DNA from: Candidatus Collinsella stercoripullorum
Lineage (GTDB): Bacteria > Actinomycetota > Coriobacteriia > Coriobacteriales > Coriobacteriaceae
Direction: 5' to 3'
Length of the DNA: 64,000 nt
Assembly: GCA_019117005.1 (NCBI GenBank)
Contig: DXAO01000007.1
Span: 1-64,000 of the forward strand
Shown: one piece after another, positions 27,872 to 36,827 of the stretch
How positions within the stretch are numbered: the first letter of the stretch is position 1
How the letters are laid out: each line of letters starts with the position of its first letter
Made by a program: the position numbers and the translations under genes
The notes under the pieces: generated by a model
What the model saw: the letters and a program-made list of their open reading frames with translations, nothing else
Database searches by the model: none
What the model was told of the DNA's origin: nothing

Positions 27872-28636
27872 CTACTGGTAGTCGAACACGTCGATGCAGC
27901 TCATCAGGAACTCGTCGTTGGCCCCGCCACGCTTGCGCGCAAGCTCGGAGGCGGCGACGATCGACATGTAGCTGCGGACGATCTGGATGGGCTCGTCGGC
28001 GCGGTTGCAGTAGAGCTCCAGGTAGGCGTCGGCCTGCTGCTTGTCCTCGAGCGCGAACAGCAGGTAGGTCATGGCGGCGTCGGCCGCAGGGGCGCCCTGG
28101 GTGGCGTGCGCCCAGTCGCAGACGTAGAGCTTGCCGTCATCGCCGACGATGACGTTGGAGGGGTTGAAGTCGCCGTGGCAGACGTTGGTCTCGATCTTCA
28201 TGCCGTCGAGGCGCTGGAGCAGGTCGTAGCGCGTGGAGGCATTCAGCTGATCGAGCTGGTTGATCATGCGGGCGTACTTGTCGCGCTGGCGGTTGAGCAG
28301 CGGCGAGCGGAAGGAGTGGATCTCGATCTGCAGGTCCACGAACTGCTCGAGGTACTCGTAGAAGCGCGCGGGCTCGGCAGCCATCTTCTCGGCGAGCGTG
28401 ACACCGGGGACCTTGGTGGTGACGAGCGCCCAACCGCCCTCGTCGACCTGGGCGACCTCGAGGGCCTTGGGCGAGCGGATGCCGCACTCGTTGATGCGGG
28501 CGAGGTTCAGGGCCTCGTTGAAGACGTCGGAGACGGGCTTCGTCTCGTTGAAGACCTTGACGATCTTGTCGCCGAGGTCGTAGACGACCTTGTTGCCGCG
28601 GCGGGCGACCTCTACCTTGGTGTCCGGAAGAATCAT
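27872..28636 (-). CDS. Aminoglycoside-phosphotransferase-fold kinase, substrate unknown
   Basis: This 254-residue protein has the APH/choline-kinase fold. The Brenner motif reads VCHGDFNPSNVIV (catalytic Asp in HGD), and the metal-binding Asp lies in YVCDWAHATQG. The N-lobe is short (RGNKVVYDLGDKIVKVF). It is smaller than antibiotic kinases and has no sign of mobile context, so a metabolic substrate such as a sugar, choline or homoserine analogue is more likely than resistance. GGAAGG precedes ATG 28636 (complement). It lies downstream of adhE on the same strand, behind a strong hairpin, and probably has its own promoter (TACAGT near 28690). Confidence 0.75.
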   Translation of the reverse strand: MILPDTKVEVARRGNKVVYDLGDKIVKVFNETKPVSDVFNEALNLARINECGIRSPKALEVAQVDEGGWALVTTKVPGVTLAEKMAAEPARFYEYLEQFVDLQIEIHSFRSPLLNRQRDKYARMINQLDQLNASTRYDLLQRLDGMKIETNVCHGDFNPSNVIVGDDGKLYVCDWAHATQGAPAADAAMTYLLFALEDKQQADAYLELYCNRADEPIQIVRSYMSIVAASELARKRGGANDEFLMSCIDVFDYQ

Positions 28637-28697
28637 GGCGTTACCTTCCTTTCTGGGTGCGGCGCGAGGAGATCGCGTCGACACCACTGTAGTGGCT

Positions 28698-28741
28698 CCG
28701 GGGCGCGCCGCGCGCTCGGCGCGGTGAGCGGCGCGCCCCGG
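28698..28741 (-). terminator. Hairpin after adhE
   Basis: A perfect 14-bp GC stem (CCGGGGCGCGCCGC and GCGGCGCGCCCCGG) with a 16-base loop starts 30 bases past the adhE stop. There is no T run. It separates adhE from the kinase gene. Confidence 0.55.
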
Positions 28742-28770
28742 GCAGCAAACGAGGGGAGCGAAAGCGGGCG

Positions 28771-31416
28771 TTACGCCTCGTAGCTCTGCGGCTCGCGGCC
28801 GTAGTACGCGTCGAGGTAGAGCTCGCGGATCTCGCTCATCAGCGGGTAGCGCGGGTTGGCGCCGGTGCACTGGTCGTTGAAGGCCTGCTCGGTCATATCG
28901 TCGAGGGTCTCCAGGAAATACTTCTCGTCGACGCCGTACTCGGCGATGGTCTTCTTGATGCCGATGGTCTCCATGAGGTCCTCGAGCTTCTGGATGAAGT
29001 TCTCGAACACCTCGCGGTCGTCGGCGCCGGTGCAGCCGCAGTAGCGGCCGAGGTCGGCGTAGTCCTTGAGCGCGTGCGGGTACTGGTACTGGGAGAAGGT
29101 GCCCATCTTGACGGGCTTCTCCGCGGCGTTGTAGCGCATGACGCGGGTGAGGATGACGGCGTTGGCCAGACCGTGGGGCAGGTGATGGAAGGCGCCGAGC
29201 TTGTGGGCCATGGAGTGGTTGACGCCCAGGAACGCGTTGGCGAAGGCCATGCCGGCCAGGCAGGAGGCGTTGTGCATCTCCTCGCGGGCGTGCGGGTCGT
29301 CGGCGCCCTTCTCGTAGGCCGCCGGCAGGTTCTCGAACACGAGCTTGGCGGCGCGCATGGACAGGCCGCGCGTGTAGTCGGAGCTCATGATCGAGACGTA
29401 GGACTCGATGGCGTGGGTCATGACGTCGATACCGGAGGCGCAGGTGAGGCCCTTCGGGGCGGTCATGGCGTTGTCGACGTCGACGATGGCCATGTTCGGC
29501 ATGAGGGCGTAGTCGGTGATCGGCCACTTGATGCCGGTCTCGGCGTCGGTGATGATGGCGAACGGCGTCACCTCGGAGCCGGTGCCCGAGGAGGTCGGGA
29601 CGGCGACGAAGTAGGCCTTCTCACCGAGCTTGGGGAAGGTGAAGACGCGCTTGCGGATATCCATGAAGTCCATGGCGGCGTCCTCGAAGTTGACCTCGGG
29701 GTGCTCGTACATGAGCCACATGATCTTGCCGGCGTCCATCGCGGAGCCGCCGCCGACGGCGATGATGACGTCGGGCTCGAACAGGCGCATGCGCTCGGCG
29801 CCCTTCTGGGCGTCCTGCAGGCGCGGGTCGGGGCAGATGTCGTAGAACGCATCGTGCGCGACGCCCATCTCATCGAGCTTGGCCTCGATGGCGCGGCAGT
29901 TGCCGTTCTTGTAGAGGAAGGAGTCGGTCACGATGAAGGCGCGCTTCTTGCCCATGACGCGGCCGAGCTCGTCGAGGGCGACGGGCGTGCAGCCCTTCTT
30001 GAAGTAGATCTTCTCGGGAGCCCTGAACCAGAGCATGTTCTCGCGGCGCTCGGCCACGGTCTTGATGTTGAGCAAGTGCTTCACCCCAACGTTCTCGGAG
30101 ACGGAGTTGCCACCCCAGGAGCCGCAGCCCAGCGTGAGGGACGGCTTCATGCCGAAGTTGTACAGGTCGCCGATGCCGCCCTGGGAGGACGGGGTGTTGA
30201 TCACGATGCGGCACGCCTTCATGGTGTCCTCGAACAGCGCGATCTTCTCCTTCTCGGCGGGGTGCACGTAGAGGGACGCGGTGTGGCCCGGGCCGCCGGC
30301 GAGCACGAGGTGCTCGGCCTTGTCGACGGCCTCCTGGAACGTCTTGGCGTGGTACATGGCCAGGACGGGGGAGAGCTTCTCGTGGCTGAACTCCTCGGTC
30401 GCGGGGTCGGTGGAGGTGACCTCGGCGATCAGGATCTTGGTCTTGGGCGGCACGGAGATGCCGGCGAGCTCGGCGATCTTGGCGGCGGGCATGCCGGGGA
30501 TGCGGTGGTCGAGCGCGCCGTTCTTGAACATGGTATCGCGCAGGGCCTCGAGCTCCTTGCCCTTCTTGACGAAGTAGCAGCCGCGGCGCTCGAACTCGGC
30601 CTTCACCTGGTCGTACACGGAGTCCAGCGCGGTGACGGACTGCTCGGACGCGCAGATCATGCCGTTGTCGAAGGTCTTGGAGTGGATGATGGAGTTGACC
30701 GCGTTCAGGATGTCGGCGGTCTCGTCGATGACGACGGGGGTGTTGCCGGCGCCGACGCCCAGGGCGGGCTTGCCCGAGGAGTAGGCGGACTTGACCATGC
30801 CGGGGCCTCCGGTGGCCAGGATGATGTCCACGTCGCTCATGAGGCGGCTGGTGAGCTCGAGGGTCGGCTTGTCGACCCAGCCGATGATGCCCTCGGGGGC
30901 GCCGGCCTTGACGGCGGCGTCGAGCACGACCTTGGCGGCGGCGATGGTGCACTGGGCCGCGGCGGGGTGCGGGGAGATGATGATGGCGTTGCGGGTCTTC
31001 AGGCAGATGAGGCACTTGAAGATCGCGGTGGACGTGGGGTTGGTGGTGGGGATGACCGCGCCGACCACGCCGATGGGCTCGGCGACCTTGGTGATGCCGT
31101 AGGCCTCGTCGCGCTCGATCACGCCGCAGGTCTTGGTGTTCTTGTAGGCGTTGTAGATGTACTCGGCTGCGTAGTGGTTCTTGATGACCTTGTCCTCCAG
31201 CACGCCGCGCTTGGTCTCCTCGACCGCCATCTTGGCGAGCGGGATGCGCTGCTTGTTGGCTGCCATGGCCGCCTCATAGAAGATCTTGTCCACCTGCTCC
31301 TGGGTGAAGGTGGCGAAGACCTTCTGGGCCTCTCGCATGCTCGCGAGCTTTGCCTCGAAGGCCTCGATCGAGTCTACGATTGCGGGGGCGGCTTCGACCG
31401 TTGGCTTTTTTGCCAT
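28771..31416 (-). CDS. adhE: Bifunctional acetaldehyde-CoA/alcohol dehydrogenase
   Basis: AdhE reduces acetyl-CoA to acetaldehyde and then ethanol, consuming two NADH, and is a key redox sink in fermenters. The 881-residue protein has the normal length. Residues 1-about 440 form the acylating aldehyde dehydrogenase with catalytic Cys255 in NGMICASEQ. Residues about 450-881 form the iron alcohol dehydrogenase with [10 protein letters not shown] (NAD) and the metal His residues in [17 protein letters not shown]. AdhE assembles into filaments called spirosomes. GAAAAGGAG precedes the ATG. The long upstream region with two identical operator-like sites suggests regulated expression. Confidence 0.97.
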   Translation of the reverse strand: MAKKPTVEAAPAIVDSIEAFEAKLASMREAQKVFATFTQEQVDKIFYEAAMAANKQRIPLAKMAVEETKRGVLEDKVIKNHYAAEYIYNAYKNTKTCGVIERDEAYGITKVAEPIGVVGAVIPTTNPTSTAIFKCLICLKTRNAIIISPHPAAAQCTIAAAKVVLDAAVKAGAPEGIIGWVDKPTLELTSRLMSDVDIILATGGPGMVKSAYSSGKPALGVGAGNTPVVIDETADILNAVNSIIHSKTFDNGMICASEQSVTALDSVYDQVKAEFERRGCYFVKKGKELEALRDTMFKNGALDHRIPGMPAAKIAELAGISVPPKTKILIAEVTSTDPATEEFSHEKLSPVLAMYHAKTFQEAVDKAEHLVLAGGPGHTASLYVHPAEKEKIALFEDTMKACRIVINTPSSQGGIGDLYNFGMKPSLTLGCGSWGGNSVSENVGVKHLLNIKTVAERRENMLWFRAPEKIYFKKGCTPVALDELGRVMGKKRAFIVTDSFLYKNGNCRAIEAKLDEMGVAHDAFYDICPDPRLQDAQKGAERMRLFEPDVIIAVGGGSAMDAGKIMWLMYEHPEVNFEDAAMDFMDIRKRVFTFPKLGEKAYFVAVPTSSGTGSEVTPFAIITDAETGIKWPITDYALMPNMAIVDVDNAMTAPKGLTCASGIDVMTHAIESYVSIMSSDYTRGLSMRAAKLVFENLPAAYEKGADDPHAREEMHNASCLAGMAFANAFLGVNHSMAHKLGAFHHLPHGLANAVILTRVMRYNAAEKPVKMGTFSQYQYPHALKDYADLGRYCGCTGADDREVFENFIQKLEDLMETIGIKKTIAEYGVDEKYFLETLDDMTEQAFNDQCTGANPRYPLMSEIRELYLDAYYGREPQSYEA

Positions 31417-31515
31417 GCTGAGCTCCTTTTCATCGGTGCCTGCCTATGGTGCCCATTGTATGGACACCCCACGCGCGCGGGGCGCTTGTAGGATAGTTTG
31501 CCGCAAACGGTACTA

Positions 31516-31531
31516 ATGAAACGCTTCAATA
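31516..31531. promoter_or_regulatory. LacI/CcpA-type operator candidate, adhE-proximal copy
   Basis: ATGAAACGCTTCAATA contains TGAA-ACGC-TTCA, an imperfect palindrome centred on CG as in LacI-family operators. It is identical over 16 bases to the copy at 31661-31676. It lies 100 bases upstream of the adhE ATG. Confidence 0.55.
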
Positions 31532-31660
31532 GCAGAAAATTGACGAAATCATGACAGACCTGTGAAGACAAACGTGCAGGAACAAAGTGGGTAGGTTTTT
31601 GAAATCGGCACGTAAGAGGGTTGGAGAGCATGAACCAATCAATTGCTGCGCTCTCGAAAT

Positions 31661-31676
31661 ATGAAACGCTTCAATA
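31661..31676. promoter_or_regulatory. LacI/CcpA-type operator candidate, distal copy
   Basis: An exact 16-base copy of the site at 31516-31531, offset by 145 bases. The spacing would allow one tetrameric regulator to bridge both sites. Confidence 0.55.
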
Positions 31677-31908
31677 TTGAGCGGCTTGCATTTTTGCCAT
31701 GTTCTGTGAACGCATCGGTGCAAGCGGCATGACCGGAAGGACGGCCCCCGTCATCGCTGTGCCGCCTGCCCGCGTTTCGCGCGGGATTCACGGGCGGCGA
31801 TCCGCTGATATCATGTATACGGGGCGTGCCCATCGGGGATCGGACCGGCCGCCGCCCCGACTTCTCGGGGCGCATGTGTGGATTTCGCATAGCTTCGACG
31901 TTCTGTGA

Positions 31909-31914
31909 TATAGT
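31909..31914 (+). promoter_or_regulatory. Extended -10 promoter of rpmB
   Basis: TGATATAGT provides TG, one spacer base and TATAGT, 56 bases before the rpmB ATG. No -35 match is needed for an extended -10 promoter. Confidence 0.5.
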
Positions 31915-31969
31915 GCAATGCTGTTTGTTCACGCGGCTTCGAGTTCCGCCGCCCAAGGAGGGTTACGAC

Positions 31970-32158
31970 ATGTCTAAAGTTTGCGAAATCTGCGGTAAGC
32001 ACCCCGTGGCAGGGCGTTCCATCAGCCACTCCCACCGCGTCGCCATCCGCAAGTTCCGTCCCAACATCCAGCGCGTCTACGTCGTCGTCGACGGTCACCG
32101 TCGCAAGATGAACGTGTGCACCAACTGCCTCAAGTCCGGCAAGGTGGCCCGCTCCTAA
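31970..32158 (+). CDS. rpmB: Ribosomal protein bL28, zinc-binding form
   Basis: This 62-residue large-subunit protein begins MSKVCEICGKHPVAG and contains SHSHRVAIRKFRPNIQRV. CEIC near the N-terminus and CTNC near the C-terminus form a complete four-cysteine zinc site, so this is the C+ paralogue rather than the zinc-independent form. AAGGAGG precedes the ATG at ideal spacing. It is monocistronic, with a strong promoter and a textbook terminator. Confidence 0.97.
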   Translation: MSKVCEICGKHPVAGRSISHSHRVAIRKFRPNIQRVYVVVDGHRRKMNVCTNCLKSGKVARS

Positions 32159-32213
32159 TTTTCCTTGCGGCAAACAACGCGTGAACCGGGTCAACGGTAC
32201 ACAACGAACGCTC

Positions 32214-32233
32214 AGGCGCCCTCCGGGGCGCCT
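32214..32233 (+). terminator. Intrinsic terminator of rpmB
   Basis: An eight-base-pair stem AGGCGCCC/GGGCGCCT with a four-base loop is followed by TTTCTTTT. It is the clearest Rho-independent terminator in the window. Confidence 0.9.
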
Positions 32234-32484
32234 TTTCTTTTCCGCCCCGAGCGAGCCGCCCGTCCCCAAGACGCGTGCCCGGGGCCACGGCGAGCCGATG
32301 CGCCCACTAAATAATAAGGTGCCTAAGTTGTTGTCTTCTTATGGAGGAGGGTCGCTTCGGCCGTCCGGACCTCCGCTCGTCCGATCGCATGGGAATAATG
32401 GTTCGCGCCGCGCGCCCGGGCATCCGCTCCGGGTGCGCGGCGCGCATCTGAAGGCATCCGGAAGAAGGGGGAGGGTAACCGGGC
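32234..32484 (+). other. Leader region of the ABC exporter genes
   Basis: This stretch between the rpmB terminator and the exporter start has no gene. An AT-rich patch at about 32306-32345 (ACTAAATAATAAGGTGCC onward) is the probable promoter or operator. I could not assign -10 and -35 boxes with confidence. Confidence 0.35.
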
Positions 32485-34788
32485 GTGAAGATCTTCAGTT
32501 TCCTGAAACACCACAAGGTCAGCTTTCTGATCGCGCTGGTTCTCCTGTTCGCACAGGCGAACTTCGAGCTCATGCTCCCGCAGATCATGAGCGACATCGT
32601 CGACGTGGGCATCAGCCAGGGCGGCATCGACAGCGCGGTCCCCGACACGATCCGTGCGGACGACCTGTCCGACATCGAGCTGTTCCTCGATACCGCGGAG
32701 ACCGACCGCGTCGAGGCGAGCTTCAGCGAGCCCGACACGAGGGGCGTCCGCACCTTCACGGGGGACGCCTCGGCGCGCGCCGAGCTCGAGGACCCCATGG
32801 GCGAGGCGGAGATGCTCACATACCAGTTCGACCAGGGGGTCTCGCTCGACCGGTTCATCGATGCATCCGGCGCCTCGTCGGCTTCGGGCGCATCGGGGGA
32901 GGCCCGGACGGCCGCCCGCGAGCGGATAGAGGCCGCGATGGGGGACACCGTCGAGACCTCCGACATCCGGTGGCTCGTCGAGGCCGGTCTGATCGGCCGT
33001 GACGACCTCGTCGCCTCGCGCGAGGCGCTGGTCGACTCGCTGGGGGATAACGCGGACACCGTCGTCCGGTCGCGCGCCATCGCCTACGTCGAGCGCGCCT
33101 ACGAGGACGCGGGGGTCGACCTCACCGCCGTACAGAGCGGCTACCTGTGGAGCCAGGGGCTGTCGATGCTCGGGCTCGCGCTCGCATCCGCCCTGTGCGC
33201 GATCCTGGCCGCGCTGAACGCGAGCCGCACCTCCGCGGCGATCGGTCGCGACCTGCGCCATCAGCTCTACGAGCGGGTCCTGGACTACTCGCCGGCCGAG
33301 ATGAACCGCTTCTCGAGCGCCTCGCTCATCACGCGCGCGACCAACGACATCCAGCAGATCCAGATGATCTGCGTCATGTGCCTGCGCATCGTGCTGTTCG
33401 CGCCGTGCATGGGCATCGGCGCGGTCGTGCGCGTGCTCGCCACGCCGACCGGCATGGAATGGATCCTCGTGGTCGCCATCGCGGCCATCGCGATCGCCAT
33501 CGGCGTGCTCATGGGCGTCACCATGCCCAAGTTCCGCATCATGCAGAAGCTCGTCGACCGCAACAACCTGCTCGCGCGCGAGATCATCACCGGCATCATG
33601 CCCATCCGCGCGTTCGGCCGCCAGGAGCACGAGGAGCTCCGCTACGACGAGGCGAACCGCGAGCTGACCTCGACCTACATCTTCACCAACCGCTGCATGG
33701 CCCTGCTCATGCCCATCATGCTCATCGTGATGAACGGCACCACGGTCGCCATCGTGTGGTTCGGCGCCCAGGGCGTCGACACCGGCGGGCTGCAGGTGGG
33801 CACCCTCATGGCCTACATCAACTACGTCATGCAGGTCATCATGTCCTTCATGATCCTCACCATGATCTCGGTCATGCTGCCGCGCGCGGGCGTCGCCGCC
33901 GAGCGCGTGCAGGAGGTGCTCGACACGCGGACCTCCATCTCCGACCCCGAGCCCGAGCGGCGCGTGACGCGCGAGCGCGGGGAGGGGTGGCGCGGCGCCG
34001 TCTCGTTCAACGACGTCACCTTCTCCTACCCGGATGCCGACTGCCCGACGCTCGAGCACATCAGCTTCACCGCCGAGCCCGGGCGCACCACGGCCATCAT
34101 CGGCTCCACCGGCTGCGGCAAGTCGACCCTCGTCCAGCTCATCCCGCGCCTGTACGACGTCACGCAGGGCTCCGTCACCCTCGACGGCGTCGACATCCGC
34201 GACATCGACCTCGCCGAGCTGCGCCGCGCCATCGGCTACGTCCCGCAGAAGCGCATGCTGTTCTCGGGGACCATCGAGAGCAACATCAAGTACGGGGACG
34301 AGTCGATGAGCGACGCCGACATGGAGCGCGCCGCGGGCATCGCCCAGGCCGCTGAGTTCATCGAGGCGAAGCCCGAGGGCTACGCGAGCCGCATCTCCCA
34401 AGGCGGGTCGAACGTCTCCGGCGGCCAGAACCAGCGCCTGTCCATCGCCCGCGCGCTGGCGATCCGCCCGAAGGTCCTCGTGTTCGACGACTCGTTCTCG
34501 GCGCTCGACTACAAGACCGACGCCGACCTGCGCGCCCGGATCGCGCGCGAGTGCTCCGACGCCGCGGTGGTCATCGTGGCGCAGCGCATCGCCACCATCA
34601 TGCACGCCGACGAGATCCTGGTCCTCGACGACGGGCGCATCGTCGGGCGCGGCACCCATGCCGAGCTGCTCCGCAGCTGCCCCGAGTACCTGGAGATCGC
34701 CAAGAGCCAGCTGTCCGCATCCGAGCTGGGGCTCGACGGGGAGGAAGCCCCCGCACCCGGCTCCCTTCAGGAAGGAGGTGAGCGCTGA
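32485..34788 (+). CDS. Heterodimeric ABC exporter, subunit with degenerate catalytic site
   Basis: This 767-residue half-transporter has a membrane domain and an ATPase domain. After the first membrane helix (about 10-30) comes an insert of about 175 residues before the second (about 222). The insert is rich in Asp, Glu, Arg and Ser and is presumably outside the membrane. The ATPase has GSTGCGKSTLV, VSGGQNQRL and VFDDSFSALD. Asp stands where the catalytic Glu should follow Walker B, and the H-loop region reads IVAQRIATI with Gln in place of His. It is therefore the non-catalytic partner. GTG 32485 has GGAGGG upstream. It overlaps the next gene at TGATG. The substrate (drug, lipid or peptide) is unknown. 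Confidence 0.88.
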   Translation: MKIFSFLKHHKVSFLIALVLLFAQANFELMLPQIMSDIVDVGISQGGIDSAVPDTIRADDLSDIELFLDTAETDRVEASFSEPDTRGVRTFTGDASARAELEDPMGEAEMLTYQFDQGVSLDRFIDASGASSASGASGEARTAARERIEAAMGDTVETSDIRWLVEAGLIGRDDLVASREALVDSLGDNADTVVRSRAIAYVERAYEDAGVDLTAVQSGYLWSQGLSMLGLALASALCAILAALNASRTSAAIGRDLRHQLYERVLDYSPAEMNRFSSASLITRATNDIQQIQMICVMCLRIVLFAPCMGIGAVVRVLATPTGMEWILVVAIAAIAIAIGVLMGVTMPKFRIMQKLVDRNNLLAREIITGIMPIRAFGRQEHEELRYDEANRELTSTYIFTNRCMALLMPIMLIVMNGTTVAIVWFGAQGVDTGGLQVGTLMAYINYVMQVIMSFMILTMISVMLPRAGVAAERVQEVLDTRTSISDPEPERRVTRERGEGWRGAVSFNDVTFSYPDADCPTLEHISFTAEPGRTTAIIGSTGCGKSTLVQLIPRLYDVTQGSVTLDGVDIRDIDLAELRRAIGYVPQKRMLFSGTIESNIKYGDESMSDADMERAAGIAQAAEFIEAKPEGYASRISQGGSNVSGGQNQRLSIARALAIRPKVLVFDDSFSALDYKTDADLRARIARECSDAAVVIVAQRIATIMHADEILVLDDGRIVGRGTHAELLRSCPEYLEIAKSQLSASELGLDGEEAPAPGSLQEGGER

Positions 34789-36605
34789 TGCCAGGTCCCG
34801 CGCACCGCGGCCCCGCCTCTGAGCGCGCCCGCGACTTCTCGGGCACGCTCAAGCAGCTGGTCGCCTACCTCGCCCATGAGCGCATCGCGCTCGTCATCGC
34901 GCTCGTCTGCGCCATCGCCTCGGTCGTCTTCAACGTCGTGGGCCCGCGCATCCTGGGCCAGGCGACCACCAAGCTGTTCGAGGGCATCACCGCCAAGGTC
35001 ATGGGCACCGGCTCGATCGACTTCGCCGGGATCGGGTACATCCTGGCCGGCCTGCTGTGCCTCTACCTCACCTCCGCGGCCTTCAACTTCTGCCAGGGCT
35101 GGCTCATGACCGGGGTCACGCAGCGCGTGTGCTACCGCATGCGCCGCGAGATCGTGGAGAAGATCGACCGCATGCCGCTCGCCTACTTCGAGCGCAACGC
35201 GGTCGGCGACGTGCTGTCGCGCATCACCAACGACGTCGACACCGTCGGCCAGTCGCTCAACCAGTGCGTCACCCAGCTCATCACCTCCATCACGCAGATC
35301 ATCGGCGTGACGGTCATGATGCTGTCGGTCTCCGTCGCGCTCGCCGGCCTCACCTTCCTCACGATCCCGGTCTCGCTCGTGCTCATCGTGCTCGTCGTGC
35401 GCACCTCCCAGCGCTACTTCCGCCAGCAGCAGGTGCTGCTCGGCCGGGTCGACGGCACCATCGAGGAGAGCTTCTCCGGGCAGAACGTCATCAAGGTGTT
35501 CAACCGCGAGCAGCGCGCCGTGGCCGATTTCGACGCCGACAACGACCTGCTCTACCAGGCCGGCTGGCGCTCGCAGTTCCTCTCGGGCCTCATGCAGCCG
35601 ATCATGAACTTCGTGGCGAACCTCGCCTATGTCGCTGTGGTGTCCTTCGGCGCGTTCCTCGCCGTCGCGGGCTCCATCTCCGTGGGCGACATCCAGGCGT
35701 TCATGCAGTACGTGCGCAACTTCACCCAGCCCATCACCCAGCTCACGCAGGTGTCCAACATGCTGCAGATGCTGTCCGCCGCCGCCGAGCGCGTCTTCGA
35801 GTTCCTCGCCGAGCCCGAGGAGACGCCCGACGCCGTGACGCCCGAGCTCCCTGCCCGCGGCCGCGGCGCGGTCGAGTTCGACCGCGTCCGGTTCGGGTAC
35901 GTGCCCAACAAGACCGTGATCCACGACTTCAGCTGCCGGGTCGAGCCCGGCCAGACGGTCGCCATCGTCGGCCCCACGGGCGCCGGCAAGACGACCCTCA
36001 TGAAGCTGCTCATGCGCTTCTACGACGTCAACGCGGGCTCGGTGCGCGTCGACGGCGTCGACGTGCGCGACTACGCCCGCGACGACCTGCGCGCCGGCTT
36101 CGCCATGGTGCTACAGGACACGTGGCTGTTCCAGGGCTCGATCATGGAGAACATCCGGTACGGGCGCGCCGACGCCACGGGCGACGAGGTCCGCGCCGCC
36201 GCCCGCGCCGCGCTCGCCGACCACTTCATCCGCACGCTGCCCGGCGGGTACGACTTCGAGCTGAACGAGGACGCCTCCAACGTGAGCCAGGGGCAGCGGC
36301 AGCTGCTCACCATCGCGCGCGCCTTCATCGCCGACCGCCCGATCCTCATCCTGGACGAGGCGACCTCGAACGTGGACACGCGCACCGAGGAGCGCATCCA
36401 GCGCGCCATGGACGCCCTCATGCAGGGCCGTACGAGCTTCGTCATCGCGCACCGCCTCTCCACGATCCGCAACGCGGACAAGATCCTGGTGCTGCGCGAC
36501 GGCGACATCGTCGAGTCGGGCACCCACGAGGAGCTGCTCGCGCAGGACGGCTTCTACGCCGAGCTCTACAACTCCCAGTTCGCCGACACGGGCGAGCAGG
36601 ACTGA
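34788..36605 (+). CDS. Heterodimeric ABC exporter, catalytically competent subunit
   Basis: This 605-residue half-transporter begins with a short cytoplasmic region and six membrane helices (about 25-320). The ATPase domain follows, with GPTGAGKTTLM, NVSQGQRQLL, LILDEATSNVD (catalytic Glu present) and FVIAHRLST (H-loop His present). Its motifs are complete where the upstream partner is degenerate, as expected for an asymmetric exporter pair such as the BmrCD or TM287/288 type. The start overlaps the upstream stop (TGATG) and is preceded by GGAAGGAGG within the upstream gene. Confidence 0.9.
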   Translation: MPGPAHRGPASERARDFSGTLKQLVAYLAHERIALVIALVCAIASVVFNVVGPRILGQATTKLFEGITAKVMGTGSIDFAGIGYILAGLLCLYLTSAAFNFCQGWLMTGVTQRVCYRMRREIVEKIDRMPLAYFERNAVGDVLSRITNDVDTVGQSLNQCVTQLITSITQIIGVTVMMLSVSVALAGLTFLTIPVSLVLIVLVVRTSQRYFRQQQVLLGRVDGTIEESFSGQNVIKVFNREQRAVADFDADNDLLYQAGWRSQFLSGLMQPIMNFVANLAYVAVVSFGAFLAVAGSISVGDIQAFMQYVRNFTQPITQLTQVSNMLQMLSAAAERVFEFLAEPEETPDAVTPELPARGRGAVEFDRVRFGYVPNKTVIHDFSCRVEPGQTVAIVGPTGAGKTTLMKLLMRFYDVNAGSVRVDGVDVRDYARDDLRAGFAMVLQDTWLFQGSIMENIRYGRADATGDEVRAAARAALADHFIRTLPGGYDFELNEDASNVSQGQRQLLTIARAFIADRPILILDEATSNVDTRTEERIQRAMDALMQGRTSFVIAHRLSTIRNADKILVLRDGDIVESGTHEELLAQDGFYAELYNSQFADTGEQD

Positions 36606-36658
36606 TCCCGGGCGGCCCCTTCCGGGGCGAGCCGTCCTAGGGCGGGGCCGCGCGCCGT

Positions 36659-36695
36659 GCGGGCGCCGGGCGGGACGTTCCCGCGCGGCGCCCGC
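36659..36695 (+). terminator. Hairpin after the ABC exporter
   Basis: A stem of 16 pairs with one mismatch (GCGGGCGCCG outer, GCGGGA/TTCCCGC inner) closes a three-base loop. It lies 53 bases past the exporter stop and lacks a T run. Confidence 0.5.
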
Positions 36696-36715
36696 TCGCG
36701 TCGGGATCCCCAAGT

Positions 36716-36746
36716 TTGTTTCAAATCATGAGTGAACGGGTATGAT
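36716..36746 (+). promoter_or_regulatory. Candidate promoter of the amino acid ABC importer operon
   Basis: An AT-rich patch holds TTGTTT at 36716-36721 and TATGAT at 36741-36746; the 19-base spacing is long. A second possible -10 (TAGAAT) lies at 36754-36759. Confidence 0.35.
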
Positions 36747-36827
36747 TTTGCCTTAGAATATCGTTCAACGCGTTTGTCCAGCATATGCTTTAGTGCGATG
36801 CTGCGCGCATAGACGAAAGGATGCACC

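Larger units (their letters stand above)
31417..31969. other. Long AT-richer intergenic region between adhE and rpmB
   Basis: This 553-base divergent region is clearly less GC-rich than its surroundings, especially 31490-31700. It holds two copies of a 16-base operator-like sequence, a 13-base palindrome GTTTGCCGCAAAC at 31496-31508, a leftward TACAAT at 31455-31460 that could be the adhE -10 box, and the rpmB extended -10. No convincing gene or structured RNA is recognised between 31700 and 31880. Confidence 0.6.

Noticed and set aside
27872-28636. Antibiotic-resistance aminoglycoside phosphotransferase
   Set aside because: Only the general kinase fold motifs are present. There are no mobile elements around it, and length and N-lobe do not fit known resistance enzymes.
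31700-31720. Possible Rex operator (TGTGAACGC) upstream of adhE
   Set aside because: Only one half-site matches the actinobacterial Rex consensus; the second half does not pair.
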